This document shows, piece by piece, positions 1-9,187 of a stretch of 64,000 nucleotides of DNA. A model generated the notes under the pieces. It ran no database searches. It was not told the origin of the DNA and saw only the letters and a list, made by a program, of their open reading frames with translations. The position numbers and the translations under genes were made by a program. Positions within the stretch are counted from its first letter, which is position 1; each line of letters begins with the position of its first letter. This DNA is from Saccharopolyspora erythraea. GTDB taxonomy: Bacteria > Actinomycetota > Actinomycetes > Mycobacteriales > Pseudonocardiaceae. The stretch spans positions 310,001 through 374,000 of the forward strand of contig NZ_CP054839.1 of assembly GCF_018141105.1 (NCBI RefSeq), written 5' to 3'.

Positions 1-618
1 TGCGCCGACCCCGCCAGCCACACCTGGGCCCGCTACGCCGACGACGTGGTCGACCTGCTCGACCACCTCGGCGTCGACCGCGCGGTGGTCGGCGGCACCG
101 GCCTGGGCGCGACCGTCGCCATGAGGACCGCCGCGGCCCACGCCGACCGGGTGGCAGGCACCGTCCTGATCAGCGTCGAGGACATCGAGGACGACGAGGC
201 GAAGCGCGCCGAGACCGCCTTCATGGACGCCTTCGCCGAGCGCGTGCGGACCGAGGGGGTCGAGGCGGCGTGGGAGCCGATCCTGCCTGCGCTCGCGCCG
301 GTCATCGGCGGGCTGGTCCGCGACGCCATACCGCGGTCGGACCCCGCGAGCGTCGCGGCCGCCGCGGCGATCGGACGCGACCGGTCGTTCCGCACCGTGG
401 AGGAGGTCGCCGCGGTCACCGCGCCGACGCTGGTCTTCCCCGGGATCGACGAGCGCCACCCGACCGCGCTCGCGGCCAGGATCGCCGAGGTCATGCCCAG
501 GGCGAGACTGGTGCCCGCGGCGTTCTCCGCCGATCTCCGCACGGCCGACGACCTCGCCGCGGCGGTCGCTTCGGCCCTCTCGGAGTTCCTGGCCGACCTC
601 CGCCGCGGGCGCCTCTGA
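1..618 (+). CDS. alpha/beta-fold hydrolase-like protein, 5' end cut by the window
   Basis: The frame is open from base 1, so the N-terminus lies upstream of the window; an internal ATG at 121 and a GTG at 46 are not convincing starts. The visible 205 residues look like the C-terminal two thirds of an alpha/beta hydrolase: a strand ending in VVGG, a tight turn TGLGATVA, the helix MRTAAAHADRV, then the TVLIS strand, a cap-like helical stretch and a late strand TLVFPGID. In active members the turn reads GHSMGG; here the nucleophile position is glycine (codon ggc at 100-102), and no clear catalytic histidine is seen near the C-terminus. It may be non-catalytic or a decayed paralog. Substrate unknown. 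It converges with the kynureninase-like gene that ends at 664. Confidence 0.7.
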   Translation, partial: CADPASHTWARYADDVVDLLDHLGVDRAVVGGTGLGATVAMRTAAAHADRVAGTVLISVEDIEDDEAKRAETAFMDAFAERVRTEGVEAAWEPILPALAPVIGGLVRDAIPRSDPASVAAAAAIGRDRSFRTVEEVAAVTAPTLVFPGIDERHPTALAARIAEVMPRARLVPAAFSADLRTADDLAAAVASALSEFLADLRRGRL

Positions 619-663
619 AGTCCGCACCGGAACCGCCGAGCAAGGCGAGTCGAAGACAGCCGC

Positions 664-1815
664 TCAGCCCTCGCGGTCGAGCTGCTCCAGCACCTCGCGG
701 ACGACCTCGGCGGCCTCCCACACGTCTATGTAGCGCAGCCACGACGGCGCGAAGCTGAAGCGCAGCACGTCCGGGTCGACGAAGTCGACCACCACGCCCC
801 TCGCGAACAGCTCGGCCACCACGAGCTGGGCCCGCGGGTGGCGAAGGCTCACCTGCGGCCCGCGCCGCCTGCCGCGTCTGGGCGGCACGATCTCGACGCC
901 GGGCGCGCGCAGCAGCCGGTCGACGAACAGCGAGACCAGCCCGTTGGTCTTGGCTTCCAGCTCGGCGCCGGACACCCCGTCCAGCATCGACAGCCCGTTT
1001 CGCAGCTCCGACAGCGCCAGCGTCGACGGCGCTCCGCTGAAGCCCGACGCGGTCTGGGTGAGCACGCCGTCGCAGCTGCGGTCGCGCCCGCCCAGCTCAC
1101 GCTGGTGGCGTTCGGCGACGAACCAGTAGGCCGGTGCGCCGGGGCCGCCGCCGAGGTAGCGGTGGCCGCAGCCGACGGCGAGGTCGGCGTTCCAGGCGTG
1201 CAGGTCGACGTCGAGCGCACCGGCCGACTCGCTGAGCTCCCACAGCACCAGCACGCCCTGCTCGTGCAGGGCCGCCGTCGTGGCCACCGGGTCGCGCACC
1301 GCTCCGGACCGGACGTCGGTGTGCGACAGGGCCACCACCGCAAGCCGGTCGAAGGGCAGCTCCGCCAGGTCGTCGAACAGCAGCAGCTCGGTTCCGGTGT
1401 AGGCGGCCGCGGAGCGGGCGAGGTAGTGGTCACTGGCGAAGCAGTCCCGGCCGACGGCCAACGCGGGCTGCTCCGGGCGCAGCCGGGAGGCCGCCACCAG
1501 CGCCTTGAACAGGTTGACCGACGTCGTCTCGGCCACGGTCAGCTCGCACTCGCCGGCCCCGATGAGGCGGGCCAGCTTCGCGGCGCACGTGCGCGCCTCC
1601 AGCTCCCAGTCCGGGGCGAAGCGGCGTGCGCAGCTCTCCATCCAGCGGTGCTCGGCGAACTTGCGGAGCCGGGCGCTGGTCCTGCTCGGAGCCGCGCCAC
1701 CGCTGTTGCCGTCGAGCCGGATCAGGCCAGGGGGAAGCTCGTAGCGCACACGCAGACCCGCGAGGGCATCGGCACTGTCGAGTGCCGTCGCTGCAGGTCG
1801 CGTGCTCGTCCACAC
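664..1815 (-). CDS. kynureninase-like PLP-fold protein lacking the Schiff-base lysine
   Basis: 383 residues with the fold signature of kynureninase (fold-type I, hydrolysis of kynurenine to anthranilate and alanine): LDGNS near residue 34, VALSHTDVRSG near 161-171, a cofactor loop at 192-200 and GCGHRYLGGGPGAPAYWFV at 215-233. In the enzyme the last motif reads Y-K-Y-L-N-G-G-P-G, with lysine forming the PLP aldimine. Here that lysine is Arg219 (codon cgc, complement of 1159-1161). The usual D-x-x-H of the cofactor pocket reads E193-L-S-E196. The rest of the motif is intact, so a sequencing slip is unlikely to explain all three changes. Normal kynureninase chemistry is not expected; a changed activity or a non-catalytic role is inferred. 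No kyn pathway gene is adjacent. Confidence 0.75.
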   Translation of the reverse strand: MWTSTRPAATALDSADALAGLRVRYELPPGLIRLDGNSGGAAPSRTSARLRKFAEHRWMESCARRFAPDWELEARTCAAKLARLIGAGECELTVAETTSVNLFKALVAASRLRPEQPALAVGRDCFASDHYLARSAAAYTGTELLLFDDLAELPFDRLAVVALSHTDVRSGAVRDPVATTAALHEQGVLVLWELSESAGALDVDLHAWNADLAVGCGHRYLGGGPGAPAYWFVAERHQRELGGRDRSCDGVLTQTASGFSGAPSTLALSELRNGLSMLDGVSGAELEAKTNGLVSLFVDRLLRAPGVEIVPPRRGRRRGPQVSLRHPRAQLVVAELFARGVVVDFVDPDVLRFSFAPSWLRYIDVWEAAEVVREVLEQLDREG

Positions 1816-1986
1816 GAGTGAAGTATTACTCCATTACCCTACGGTAAGTGTCCATTTCACCATCTTGGTTCAAGTCTCAAATGAATTCATGGTGCGTTCG
1901 GAGCCGCCTGGCTGGGCCGTTCGGCATGATGGCGGGTCGGCCAGCGGGCAGAGCCCGGGGTGTGATCGACACGCCCGGTGCACGGG

Positions 1987-2643
1987 TCAGAACAGCGCCT
2001 CGCCCCAGGTGTCGGTGAACACCAGCTCGGACAGCGGCTTGCGGGCGCGTGGCGCGGCCTCCTTGGCCTGCAGCCGCTCCGGCAGCTCCGCGGGCGAGCC
2101 GTAGCCGCCGACCGCGATGGCCACCATAGGCTCGAACTCGCCCGGGATCGCGAACTCCGCGCGCGCCGCGTCGCGGTCGAAACCGGCCATCTGGTGCGCG
2201 ACCAGCCCCTCGGCCACGGCCTGCAGCACCAGGTTCTGGCTGGCCAGCCCCAGCCCGTACTCGCCGTAGGGCATCGGCTCGCCCTCGTCGCCGACCACCC
2301 GCGCCACGCCGATGGCCAGCGCCGCCGCGGGTTCGGTCCAGCCGCGGTTGCCGCGCGAGAGCGTGGCGTGGATGCGGTCGAAGGTGCCCTCGCCCCGCCT
2401 GCCCGCGATGTAGCGCGCCGGCTGCGTGTTGCCCCACGAGGGGGCCCAGCGCGCCGCCTCGAACAGCGCGGTGAACTGCTCGTCGGTCAGCTCCACCGCC
2501 GGGTCCAGCGCCCGCGGGCTCCAGCGCTCGGCGATCAGCGGGTGCAGGGGGACCGAGGAGTCCGCGGGTTTGGCCGACTCCGCGGGACCGGCCGGGCTCC
2601 CGGGCTCGGCGGAGCGGGCGTGCGCGCGTTCGTCAGCGGTCAT
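1987..2643 (-). CDS. nitroreductase-family FMN oxidoreductase
   Basis: 218 residues. After a Pro/Ala-rich N-terminal extension of about 30 residues comes the family core: RWSPRALDP (FMN phosphate binding), FEAARWAPSWGNTQPARYI (the A-P-S-x-x-N-x-Q-P-x-x-y signature), and the C-terminal segment with GLVAHQMAGFD and a Gly-rich VAIAVGGYG strand. Family members reduce nitro groups, quinones or flavins with NAD(P)H; the substrate cannot be told. The ATG start has the ribosome site GGGAGG eight bases upstream. It begins 16 bases after the stop of the membrane mannosyltransferase gene on the same strand, so the two may be cotranscribed. Confidence 0.85.
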   Translation of the reverse strand: MTADERAHARSAEPGSPAGPAESAKPADSSVPLHPLIAERWSPRALDPAVELTDEQFTALFEAARWAPSWGNTQPARYIAGRRGEGTFDRIHATLSRGNRGWTEPAAALAIGVARVVGDEGEPMPYGEYGLGLASQNLVLQAVAEGLVAHQMAGFDRDAARAEFAIPGEFEPMVAIAVGGYGSPAELPERLQAKEAAPRARKPLSELVFTDTWGEALF

Positions 2644-2659
2644 CGAGCGCCTCCCGATG

Positions 2660-3901
2660 TCACATCGCGTAGGGCCATGCGGTCAGAGAGTAGGCCCCGA
2701 ACCAGGACCCGAAGCAGACCAGCAGCACCGCCGTGCAGACCGCCGTCGTCGTGCGCCGGTTGGCCAGTCCGATGGCCACCGGTACCAGCAGCGGGAACGC
2801 CGGCAGCATCAGCCGGACCTTGGAGTACATCAGCCCGTCCGAGCCGAGGTCGAGCACCAGCACCGCCGCGGCGAACGCCACCAGCGGCCACGCCATCCGG
2901 TAGCGCAGGCACAGCACGAACAGCACCAGCGCGGCCAGCACTATCCAGGCGGTGAAGGTCTCCAGCACCGACTTGTCGGAGGTCAGCGTCTCGACGACGA
3001 ACTCCGAGGTCCGCGCGCCGCCGTCGAAGGCCGACGACCAGCCGCGCTGCTGGAGGTCGAAGTAGCCGCCGGGCTTGCCGGTCTGCAACCCGACCCAGCC
3101 GACGTAGGCGAGCATCCCGGCGGGCGCGAGCAGCATCGCCAGCAGCGGCCGCCACAGCTCCCGCCGCCGGACGATGGCGATCAGGGCCGCGAGCCCGACC
3201 ACGGCGATCAGCGCGGCCGCGGTCGGCCGCACCAGCCCGGCCCCGGCGCAGCACAGACCGGCCAGCAGCCACTTGCGCTCGACGACGCCGATCAGCGCCC
3301 AGATGGACAGCGCGCAGAACAGCGCCTCCGAGTAGGCCATGGACAGCACGACCGACATCGGCGCCGCCGCGAACAGCACCACCAGCAGCAGCCCGGTTCC
3401 CTCCGAGCCGCCGAAGCGCCTGCCGATCCGGGCCAGGCCGTAGGCGGCCACCACGCCGCACGCCAGGCTCACCGTGATCGCCGCGCCGAGCATGCTCACG
3501 CCCGGGAGCAGGCCGACCAGCCGCACCAGCAGCGGGTAGCCGGGGAAGAACGCCAGCGGTGTCTCCGGGTAGCGGTTGCCGAACCCGTCGACCATGCCCG
3601 GGTCGACCCCGCCGTAGCCGTGCTCGGCGATCTCCAGGTACCACTCGCCGTCCCAGGCGCCGAGGTTGTCGGAGAGAGATTCGTCATTGGCCGCCGACAG
3701 CCACGCCAGCACCAGCAGGCCGAAGAACCGGATTGCGAGGTAAACCACACCCGGGGCCACCAGGAGCAGTCCGCGGCGGTGTTCGCGCAGCGCATCCCGG
3801 ACGGCGGCGGGCCAGTGGTCACCGGGACGTTTCTGCTGGTTGCGGACTGTTTCCGCGGTGTTGCGCCGCTGCGGGTCCAGGGCTCCCGGGGAGGTGGGCA
3901 C
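2660..3901 (-). CDS. PIG-V/Gpi18-type polytopic mannosyltransferase
   Basis: 413 residues with about ten hydrophobic segments. Near residue 85 it carries W-D-G-E-W-Y-L-E-I-A-E-H-G-Y, the PIG-V motif (W-D-x-x-x-x-x-x-I-A-x-x-G-Y), followed by FFPGYPLLVR and, further on, MAYSEALFCALSIWAL, the equivalent of the A-Y-T-E-S-L-F motif. Eukaryotic PIG-V transfers mannose from dolichol phosphomannose; actinobacterial relatives are thought to use polyprenyl-phosphate mannose in envelope glycan or protein mannosylation. Acceptor unknown. The start is GTG with GGAGG (complement of 3908-3912) six bases upstream; a perfect TTGTCGACAA palindrome at 3918-3927 lies just upstream and could be part of the promoter or an operator. 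Confidence 0.8.
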   Translation of the reverse strand: MPTSPGALDPQRRNTAETVRNQQKRPGDHWPAAVRDALREHRRGLLLVAPGVVYLAIRFFGLLVLAWLSAANDESLSDNLGAWDGEWYLEIAEHGYGGVDPGMVDGFGNRYPETPLAFFPGYPLLVRLVGLLPGVSMLGAAITVSLACGVVAAYGLARIGRRFGGSEGTGLLLVVLFAAAPMSVVLSMAYSEALFCALSIWALIGVVERKWLLAGLCCAGAGLVRPTAAALIAVVGLAALIAIVRRRELWRPLLAMLLAPAGMLAYVGWVGLQTGKPGGYFDLQQRGWSSAFDGGARTSEFVVETLTSDKSVLETFTAWIVLAALVLFVLCLRYRMAWPLVAFAAAVLVLDLGSDGLMYSKVRLMLPAFPLLVPVAIGLANRRTTTAVCTAVLLVCFGSWFGAYSLTAWPYAM

Positions 3902-4189
3902 CGCGCGCCTCCGAACTTGTCGACAAAACGGCCTCCCAGGCTAGTCCCACGTTGCCGGAGTAGGGCGAGGCGGTAACGATTCGGTAGGCTGTACCGGCAG
4001 CGGAGCGACCTGGTAGAGGCCGCTTCGGCCGTTCGGGCCGAGCTGCTCTCCACGGGTCGCGGGGTACCTCCGGCGCCGGTCACGGCCGGTTTCGGCGGCG
4101 CTCTTCGTCCATCCGGCGTCAGTGCGGGGACAACCCGCACCCGGGGCGACCGCAGCCTTGCGAGGCACGGCCCGAGGAGGTTTTTTCAC
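3902..4189. promoter_or_regulatory. divergent intergenic region and ask leader
   Basis: These 288 bases separate the mannosyltransferase gene from ask. TAGGCT at 3985-3990 fits an actinobacterial -10 box for ask, but I see no convincing -35 box. A perfect 7-bp stem (4122-4128 with 4134-4140, loop GACAA) sits about 50 bases before the ask start. The ribosome site GAGGAGG is at 4174-4180. No reading frame here looks like a gene. Confidence 0.4.
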
Positions 4190-5454
4190 GTGGCGCTCGT
4201 CGTCCAGAAGTACGGCGGTTCTTCACTCGAGAGTGCCGATCGCATCAAACGGGTCGCAGAGCGCATCGTCGAGACCCGCAAGGCGGGCAATGACGTGGTC
4301 GTCGTGTGCTCGGCGATGGGAGATACCACTGACGAGCTGCTCGACCTCGCCCAGCAGGTCAACCCGGCCCCGCCGGAGCGCGAGCTCGACATGCTGCTCA
4401 CCGCCGGTGAGCGCATCTCCAACGCCCTGGTCGCGATGGCCATCGAGGCCCTCGGCGCCGAGGCCCGTTCGTTCTCGGGCTCCCAGGCCGGTGTGATCAC
4501 CACTTCCGCCCACCAGAACGCCCGCATCATCGACGTCACGCCCGGCCGGGTGCAGGAGGCCCTGAAGCAGGGCCAGGTCGTGCTGGTCGCCGGTTTCCAG
4601 GGCGTCGCCCAGGACACCAAGGACATCACGACGCTCGGCCGCGGCGGCTCGGACACCACGGCGGTCGCGGTGGCCGCCGCGATGAACGCCGACGTGTGCG
4701 AGATCTACACCGACGTCGACGGCGTCTACACCGCGGACCCGCGCATCGCCTCTGATGCCAAGCACCTCGACCGCATCACCTACGAGGAGATGCTCGAGAT
4801 GGCGGCGACCGGTGCGAAGGTGCTGCACCTGCGCGCCGTCGAATACGCCCGCCGCTACGGCGTGCCCCTGCACGTCCGCTCTTCGTACTCACCCAAGTCC
4901 GGAACGATCGTGTCCGGCAGTGTGGAGGACCTTTCCGTGGAACAGGCGATGATCACCGGCGTCGCGCACGACCGGTCGGAGGCCAAGGTCACCGTGCGCG
5001 GTGTGCCGGACAACCCGGGTATCGCGGGGCGGATCTTCCGCGTGATCGCCGATGCCGAGATCGACATCGACATGGTGCTGCAGAACGTCTCCGGCACCGC
5101 GTCGGGCCGCACCGACATCACCTTCACCGTGGCGCGCAGCAACGGCGCGCTGGCGGTGACCGAGCTGGAGAAGATCAAGGACGAGCTCGGCTTCGAGCAG
5201 GTCGTCTACGACGACCACGTCGGCAAGGTCTCGCTGGTCGGCGCGGGCATGCGCTCGCACCCCGGCGTCACCGCGACCTTCTGCGAGGCACTGTCGCAGG
5301 CCGGCGTGAACATCGAGATCATCAACACCTCCGAGATCCGGATCTCGGTGCTGATCCGTGACACCCAGCTCGAGGACGCCGTCGGGGCGCTGCACGCGGC
5401 GTTCGAGCTCGGTGGCGACGAGGAAGCCGTCGTCTACGCGGGGAGTGGTCGCTG

Positions 5455-5455
<1 letters not shown>
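4190..5455 (+). CDS. ask: aspartokinase, alpha subunit
   Basis: 421 residues, the length of Corynebacterium LysC-alpha. It phosphorylates aspartate, the first step to lysine/diaminopimelate, methionine and threonine. The kinase domain has VQKYGGSSL at residues 5-13, the nucleotide-binding [15 protein letters not shown] near 149-163 and [14 protein letters not shown] near 174-187. Two ACT domains fill residues 260-421, beginning [15 protein letters not shown], the usual site of feedback inhibition by lysine plus threonine. The GTG start follows GAGGAGG at 9-base spacing. The gene overlaps asd by one base (TGATG), so the two form an operon. A second start inside the gene encodes the beta subunit. 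Confidence 0.97.
4937..5455 (+). CDS. ask: aspartokinase beta subunit from an internal in-frame start
   Basis: An in-frame GTG at codon 250 of ask is preceded by GGAGG (4924-4928) at 8-base spacing. Translation from here gives 172 residues consisting of the two ACT domains. In Corynebacterium glutamicum and other actinobacteria aspartokinase is an alpha2beta2 enzyme whose beta subunit is made this way and has 172 residues; the identical length supports the call. Expression from this start is inferred. Confidence 0.75.
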
Positions 5456-6528
<1,073 letters not shown>

Positions 6529-6563
6529 GCACCGACGTCCCACGCGGTGCGCGGGCGGGTTTC

Positions 6564-6613
6564 ACGGCGAACGGCGTTCTCATCCCCGGCGGGAGGAGGA
6601 CGCCGTTCGCCGT
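6564..6613. terminator. bidirectional terminator between asd and the flavoprotein gene
   Basis: A perfect 14-bp inverted repeat pairs 6564-6577 with 6600-6613, with a 22-base loop. It lies 35 bases after the asd stop and touches the stop of the convergent gene at 6614, so it can serve both. There is no long T run, as is common in high-GC actinobacteria. Confidence 0.7.
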
Positions 6614-7540
6614 TCAGGCCCTCGTCAGTGCGCCGGCGCGTTCGACGTCCTGGGCGAGCAGGTGGTGGTTGAGCGCGATGGCTGCGGTCGAGCCGGCGCC
6701 CGCGGCGCTGACGAGCTGCGCCGGGGAGTCCACGACGTTGCCCGCCGCCCACACCCCGGCGACGCTGGTGCGGCCCGAGGCGTCGGTGGTTACCCAGCCG
6801 TCGTCGCCGACCTCGCAGCCCAGCTCGGTGAGCATCCGGTCGTTCGGCACGAAGCGCGGGCCCACGAACACCGCCTTCCTCCCCACCTCACGGCCGTCGG
6901 CCAGCTCGACGGTGAGCCCGTCGCGCGCTGACAGCCGCGCCACGTCGCCGTCGATGACGCGCACGCCCCAGGCGGTCAGCCGCTCGCGCTCCCCGGCTTC
7001 GAGCGCGATCCGGTTCGGGAAGAACGTCACGTCGTCCGACCACAGCCGCACCAGCGCGGCCTGGTGCAGGGTGAACGGACGGTTGTCCCCGCCCACCACC
7101 CCGATGGGCTGGTCACGCACTTCGTGCCCGTGGCAGTAGGGGCAGTGCAGCACGGTGTCGCCCCACCGGTCGCGCAGGCCGGGGATCTCGGCCAGCTCGT
7201 CCCGCAGCCCCGTGGCGACCAGCACCCCGCGTGTGCTCAGGTCCGCGCCGGAGGCGAGTCGCACTGCGAAGCCGCGCTCCGCGTGCTTGACGGCGACCGC
7301 CAGTCCCTCGACCACCTCGCCGCCGTACCCGGCCAGCTCGCGCCGTCCGGCAGCGAGCAGCTCCGCGGGGGCCATCCCGTCGCGGGACAGGAAGTTGTGC
7401 AGGTGCGCGGACGGGGCATTGCGCGGTTCTCCCGCGTCGACCACCACGACCCGCCGGCGGGACCGGGCCAGCAGCGTCGCGGCCGACAGGCCCGCCGCGC
7501 CACCCCCGAGCACCACGGCGTCGTACCGGGTCGCGTCCAT
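6614..7540 (-). CDS. thioredoxin-reductase-like FAD/NAD(P) oxidoreductase
   Basis: 308 residues, the length of low-Mr thioredoxin reductases. FAD-binding VVLGGGAAGLSAA (9-21), a redox pair CPYCHG (Cys133, Cys136), an NAD(P)-binding GVVGGDNRPF segment near 147-156 and the C-terminal FAD motif GVWAAGNVVDSPAQLVSAAGAG. The classical enzyme has CATC; CPYC with a following HG is typical of an actinobacterial group annotated as NAD(P)/FAD-dependent oxidoreductase whose partner is often not thioredoxin. The NADPH loop is atypical (GGDNRPF in place of GGGDSA), so nucleotide use is uncertain. It is divergent from a MarR regulator, which may control it. Confidence 0.85.
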   Translation of the reverse strand: MDATRYDAVVLGGGAAGLSAATLLARSRRRVVVVDAGEPRNAPSAHLHNFLSRDGMAPAELLAAGRRELAGYGGEVVEGLAVAVKHAERGFAVRLASGADLSTRGVLVATGLRDELAEIPGLRDRWGDTVLHCPYCHGHEVRDQPIGVVGGDNRPFTLHQAALVRLWSDDVTFFPNRIALEAGERERLTAWGVRVIDGDVARLSARDGLTVELADGREVGRKAVFVGPRFVPNDRMLTELGCEVGDDGWVTTDASGRTSVAGVWAAGNVVDSPAQLVSAAGAGSTAAIALNHHLLAQDVERAGALTRA

Positions 7541-7607
7541 CTATTCCTCCCCAGGCTTTTCCGGCCGCTTTCCCGGCGGCCACGGCGTGATCTAGGCTGG
7601 AAAAGGT

Positions 7608-7626
7608 AACAGGTAGTTCGCTGGTT
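7608..7626. promoter_or_regulatory. candidate MarR operator
   Basis: An imperfect inverted repeat (AAC..G to C..GTT ends) lies 14 bases before the marR start in the 99-base gap between the divergent flavoprotein and MarR genes. The arms are short, so this is only a positional suggestion of autoregulation. Confidence 0.25.
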
Positions 7627-7639
7627 AACAAAGTGTGGT

Positions 7640-8137
7640 GTGATCATGCTGCCGCTGCAGGCGCGCACGGTGGAGCTCTGGCGCGAGCGCAACCCCGAGT
7701 TGGACACCTCGCCGATGGAGGTGGTCGCGCTGGTCAAGCGGGTGCGGGTGCTGCTCGACCGGGCCGTCGAGGACCTCTACGACGGTGCAGCGCTGACCAT
7801 CGCGGAGGTCGAGCTGCTGGTCCCGCTCCGTCACGCCGACGAACCGGTCACCGCTGCCCGCCTCGCCGCCCGCCTGGGCATGTCGCGCGCGGGCATCAGC
7901 AAGACCCTGGCGAAGCTGGAGAAGCGCGGGCTCATCACCCGTGCCGCCAACCCCGCCGACCGGCGCGCGGCCCTGATCCGCATGACGCCGGAGGGGGAGG
8001 AGGTCATCGACGACCTGTTCCCGCGGGAGCTGGAGGCCCACGGCAGGCTGCTCGCCGGCCTCGGAGCGGATCGCGAGCGCGTGGTCGAAGCGCTCACCCG
8101 CTTCGCGGAGGCGATGGAGGCGCAGCTCGAGGAGTGA
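7640..8137 (+). CDS. MarR-family transcriptional regulator
   Basis: 165 residues. The central winged helix-turn-helix is clear: LTIAEVELLVPLRHADEPV, then AARLAARLGMSRAGISKTLAKLEKRGLITRAA and the wing NPADRRAALIRMTPEGEEV, all hallmarks of MarR proteins. N- and C-terminal helices would form the dimer. The start may be GTG 7640 or ATG 7646; neither has a strong ribosome site. Divergent from the redox flavoprotein, suggesting control by an oxidant or phenolic ligand, which is inference. Confidence 0.88.
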   Translation: MIMLPLQARTVELWRERNPELDTSPMEVVALVKRVRVLLDRAVEDLYDGAALTIAEVELLVPLRHADEPVTAARLAARLGMSRAGISKTLAKLEKRGLITRAANPADRRAALIRMTPEGEEVIDDLFPRELEAHGRLLAGLGADRERVVEALTRFAEAMEAQLEE

Positions 8138-8173
8138 ATTCGGCACTCGAACGTGTGTTTGTGTGGTTGATCC

Positions 8174-8506
8174 GTGGCGATCGGCGAAGGCTCCGGGGAC
8201 TTTCGAGACATGCCCCCGATCTCGTGTCCCGACCACCTGTTGACCATCGAGGAGTTCGACGAGCTTCCGGAGGACGGTTCGCGCCGGTACGAACTGCAGG
8301 AAGGTGTTCTCCAGGTGAGCCCGAAAGCCGCGGCGGGCATCCAGGGTTACTGGGTCCTGGAGATCGACGACGTCGTGAAGCTGACGGCGAGCCGTCTGAT
8401 CGGCGAGGTCTACGAGGTGGACTTCCGCGGAGGCGGGATGTTCAAGACAGTCCACCCGTTCGAGCTGGAACTCGACCTCGACGCGCTGGTCAGGCGCTCG
8501 GCCTGA
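8174..8506 (+). pseudogene. Uma2-family (DUF820) endonuclease-like gene with internal deletion
   Basis: The N-terminal half reads TIEEFDELPEDGSRRYELQEGVLQVSPKA, the standard start of Uma2 proteins. It then jumps straight to AAGIQGYWVLEID, which normally lies about 80-90 residues later, and ends with a normal-looking tail (PFELELDLDALV). The missing middle carries the PD-(D/E)xK catalytic residues, so the product cannot be an active nuclease. The frame stays open over 110 codons from GTG 8174; ATG 8210 is the more likely original start because it lies close to the conserved N-terminal motif. Either an in-frame deletion or a decayed copy. Confidence 0.65.
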
Positions 8507-8522
8507 CTCCGGGCGCGCCTCA

Positions 8523-8624
8523 TCGGCGACCGCCGGGGACGGTCGCCGACGATGCCCGAGATGCGAATCCGCTTCGCGCGAGTGGCTCTGGCGAGCCACT
8601 TGAAGCCCACCCGGGGGCTTCAAG
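8523..8624. repeat. hairpin string A between Uma2 remnant and dps
   Basis: Three well-formed inverted repeats follow one another: a 9-bp stem 8523-8531/8541-8549, a 7-bp stem 8581-8587/8594-8600 and a 10-bp stem 8599-8608/8615-8624 with a GAAGCCC/GGGCTTC core. The last covers the dps stop codon and is probably its terminator. The same core recurs at 30551 and 47651. Confidence 0.7.
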
Positions 8625-9111
8625 CGAGCTGGGCCTGCCACATCCAGTGCGACTTCTCCAGCTCGGCGGCGATGCTCAGGAGCAGGTCCTGGGTGACCAG
8701 ATCGGTCTTGTCCGTCTCGTCGATGCGCATGCGCACCCGGCTGATCAGCTCGGAGAGCGCCGAGACGATGTACTCGATCACCTCGCGGTCGTTCTTCCAG
8801 CCCGCCTCGAACGTCGGCAGGCCCGAACCGGACGCGACCGTGCTCGACCGGCCGTCAGGGGAGACGCCGATGGCCGATGCCCGTTCGGCGACGTCGTCGG
8901 CGAACGACCGTGCGGTGTCGATCAGCTCGTCGAGCTGCAGGTGCACGTCCCGGAAGAACTTGCCCACGACGTTCCAGTGCGCCTGCTTGGCGACCAGGTG
9001 CAGGTCGACGAGGTCGAGCAGGGTGCCCTGCAGGGCCTTGCCGGTGACGTCGCGGTCGGAGTCGTTGAGTGCGCTGGTGATCGGCGCCTTGGCAGCCGTC
9101 TTCGTGGCCAT
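8620..9111 (-). CDS. dps: Dps-family ferritin-like DNA-protection protein
   Basis: 163 residues. Dps dodecamers oxidise and store iron and shield DNA during stress. The ferroxidase signature is visible: LVAKQAHWNVVGKFF, DVHLQLDEL and DDVAERASAIG, followed by helices with DREVIEYIVSALSEL and the C-terminal DLLLSIAAELEKSHWMWQAQL. I chose the ATG at 9111 (MATKTAAK) because GGAGG lies at good spacing before it; an upstream in-frame ATG at 9174 adds 21 residues without a ribosome site. Lys/Ala residues at the N-terminus could contact DNA. Confidence 0.93.
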   Translation of the reverse strand: MATKTAAKAPITSALNDSDRDVTGKALQGTLLDLVDLHLVAKQAHWNVVGKFFRDVHLQLDELIDTARSFADDVAERASAIGVSPDGRSSTVASGSGLPTFEAGWKNDREVIEYIVSALSELISRVRMRIDETDKTDLVTQDLLLSIAAELEKSHWMWQAQLA

Positions 9112-9187
9112 GGGGCGGATACCTCCGTAGCGAGCTCGGTGGTTGGCAGTCAGCCTTGCCCAGGGGATACCCACCTGCGCCCGAAGT

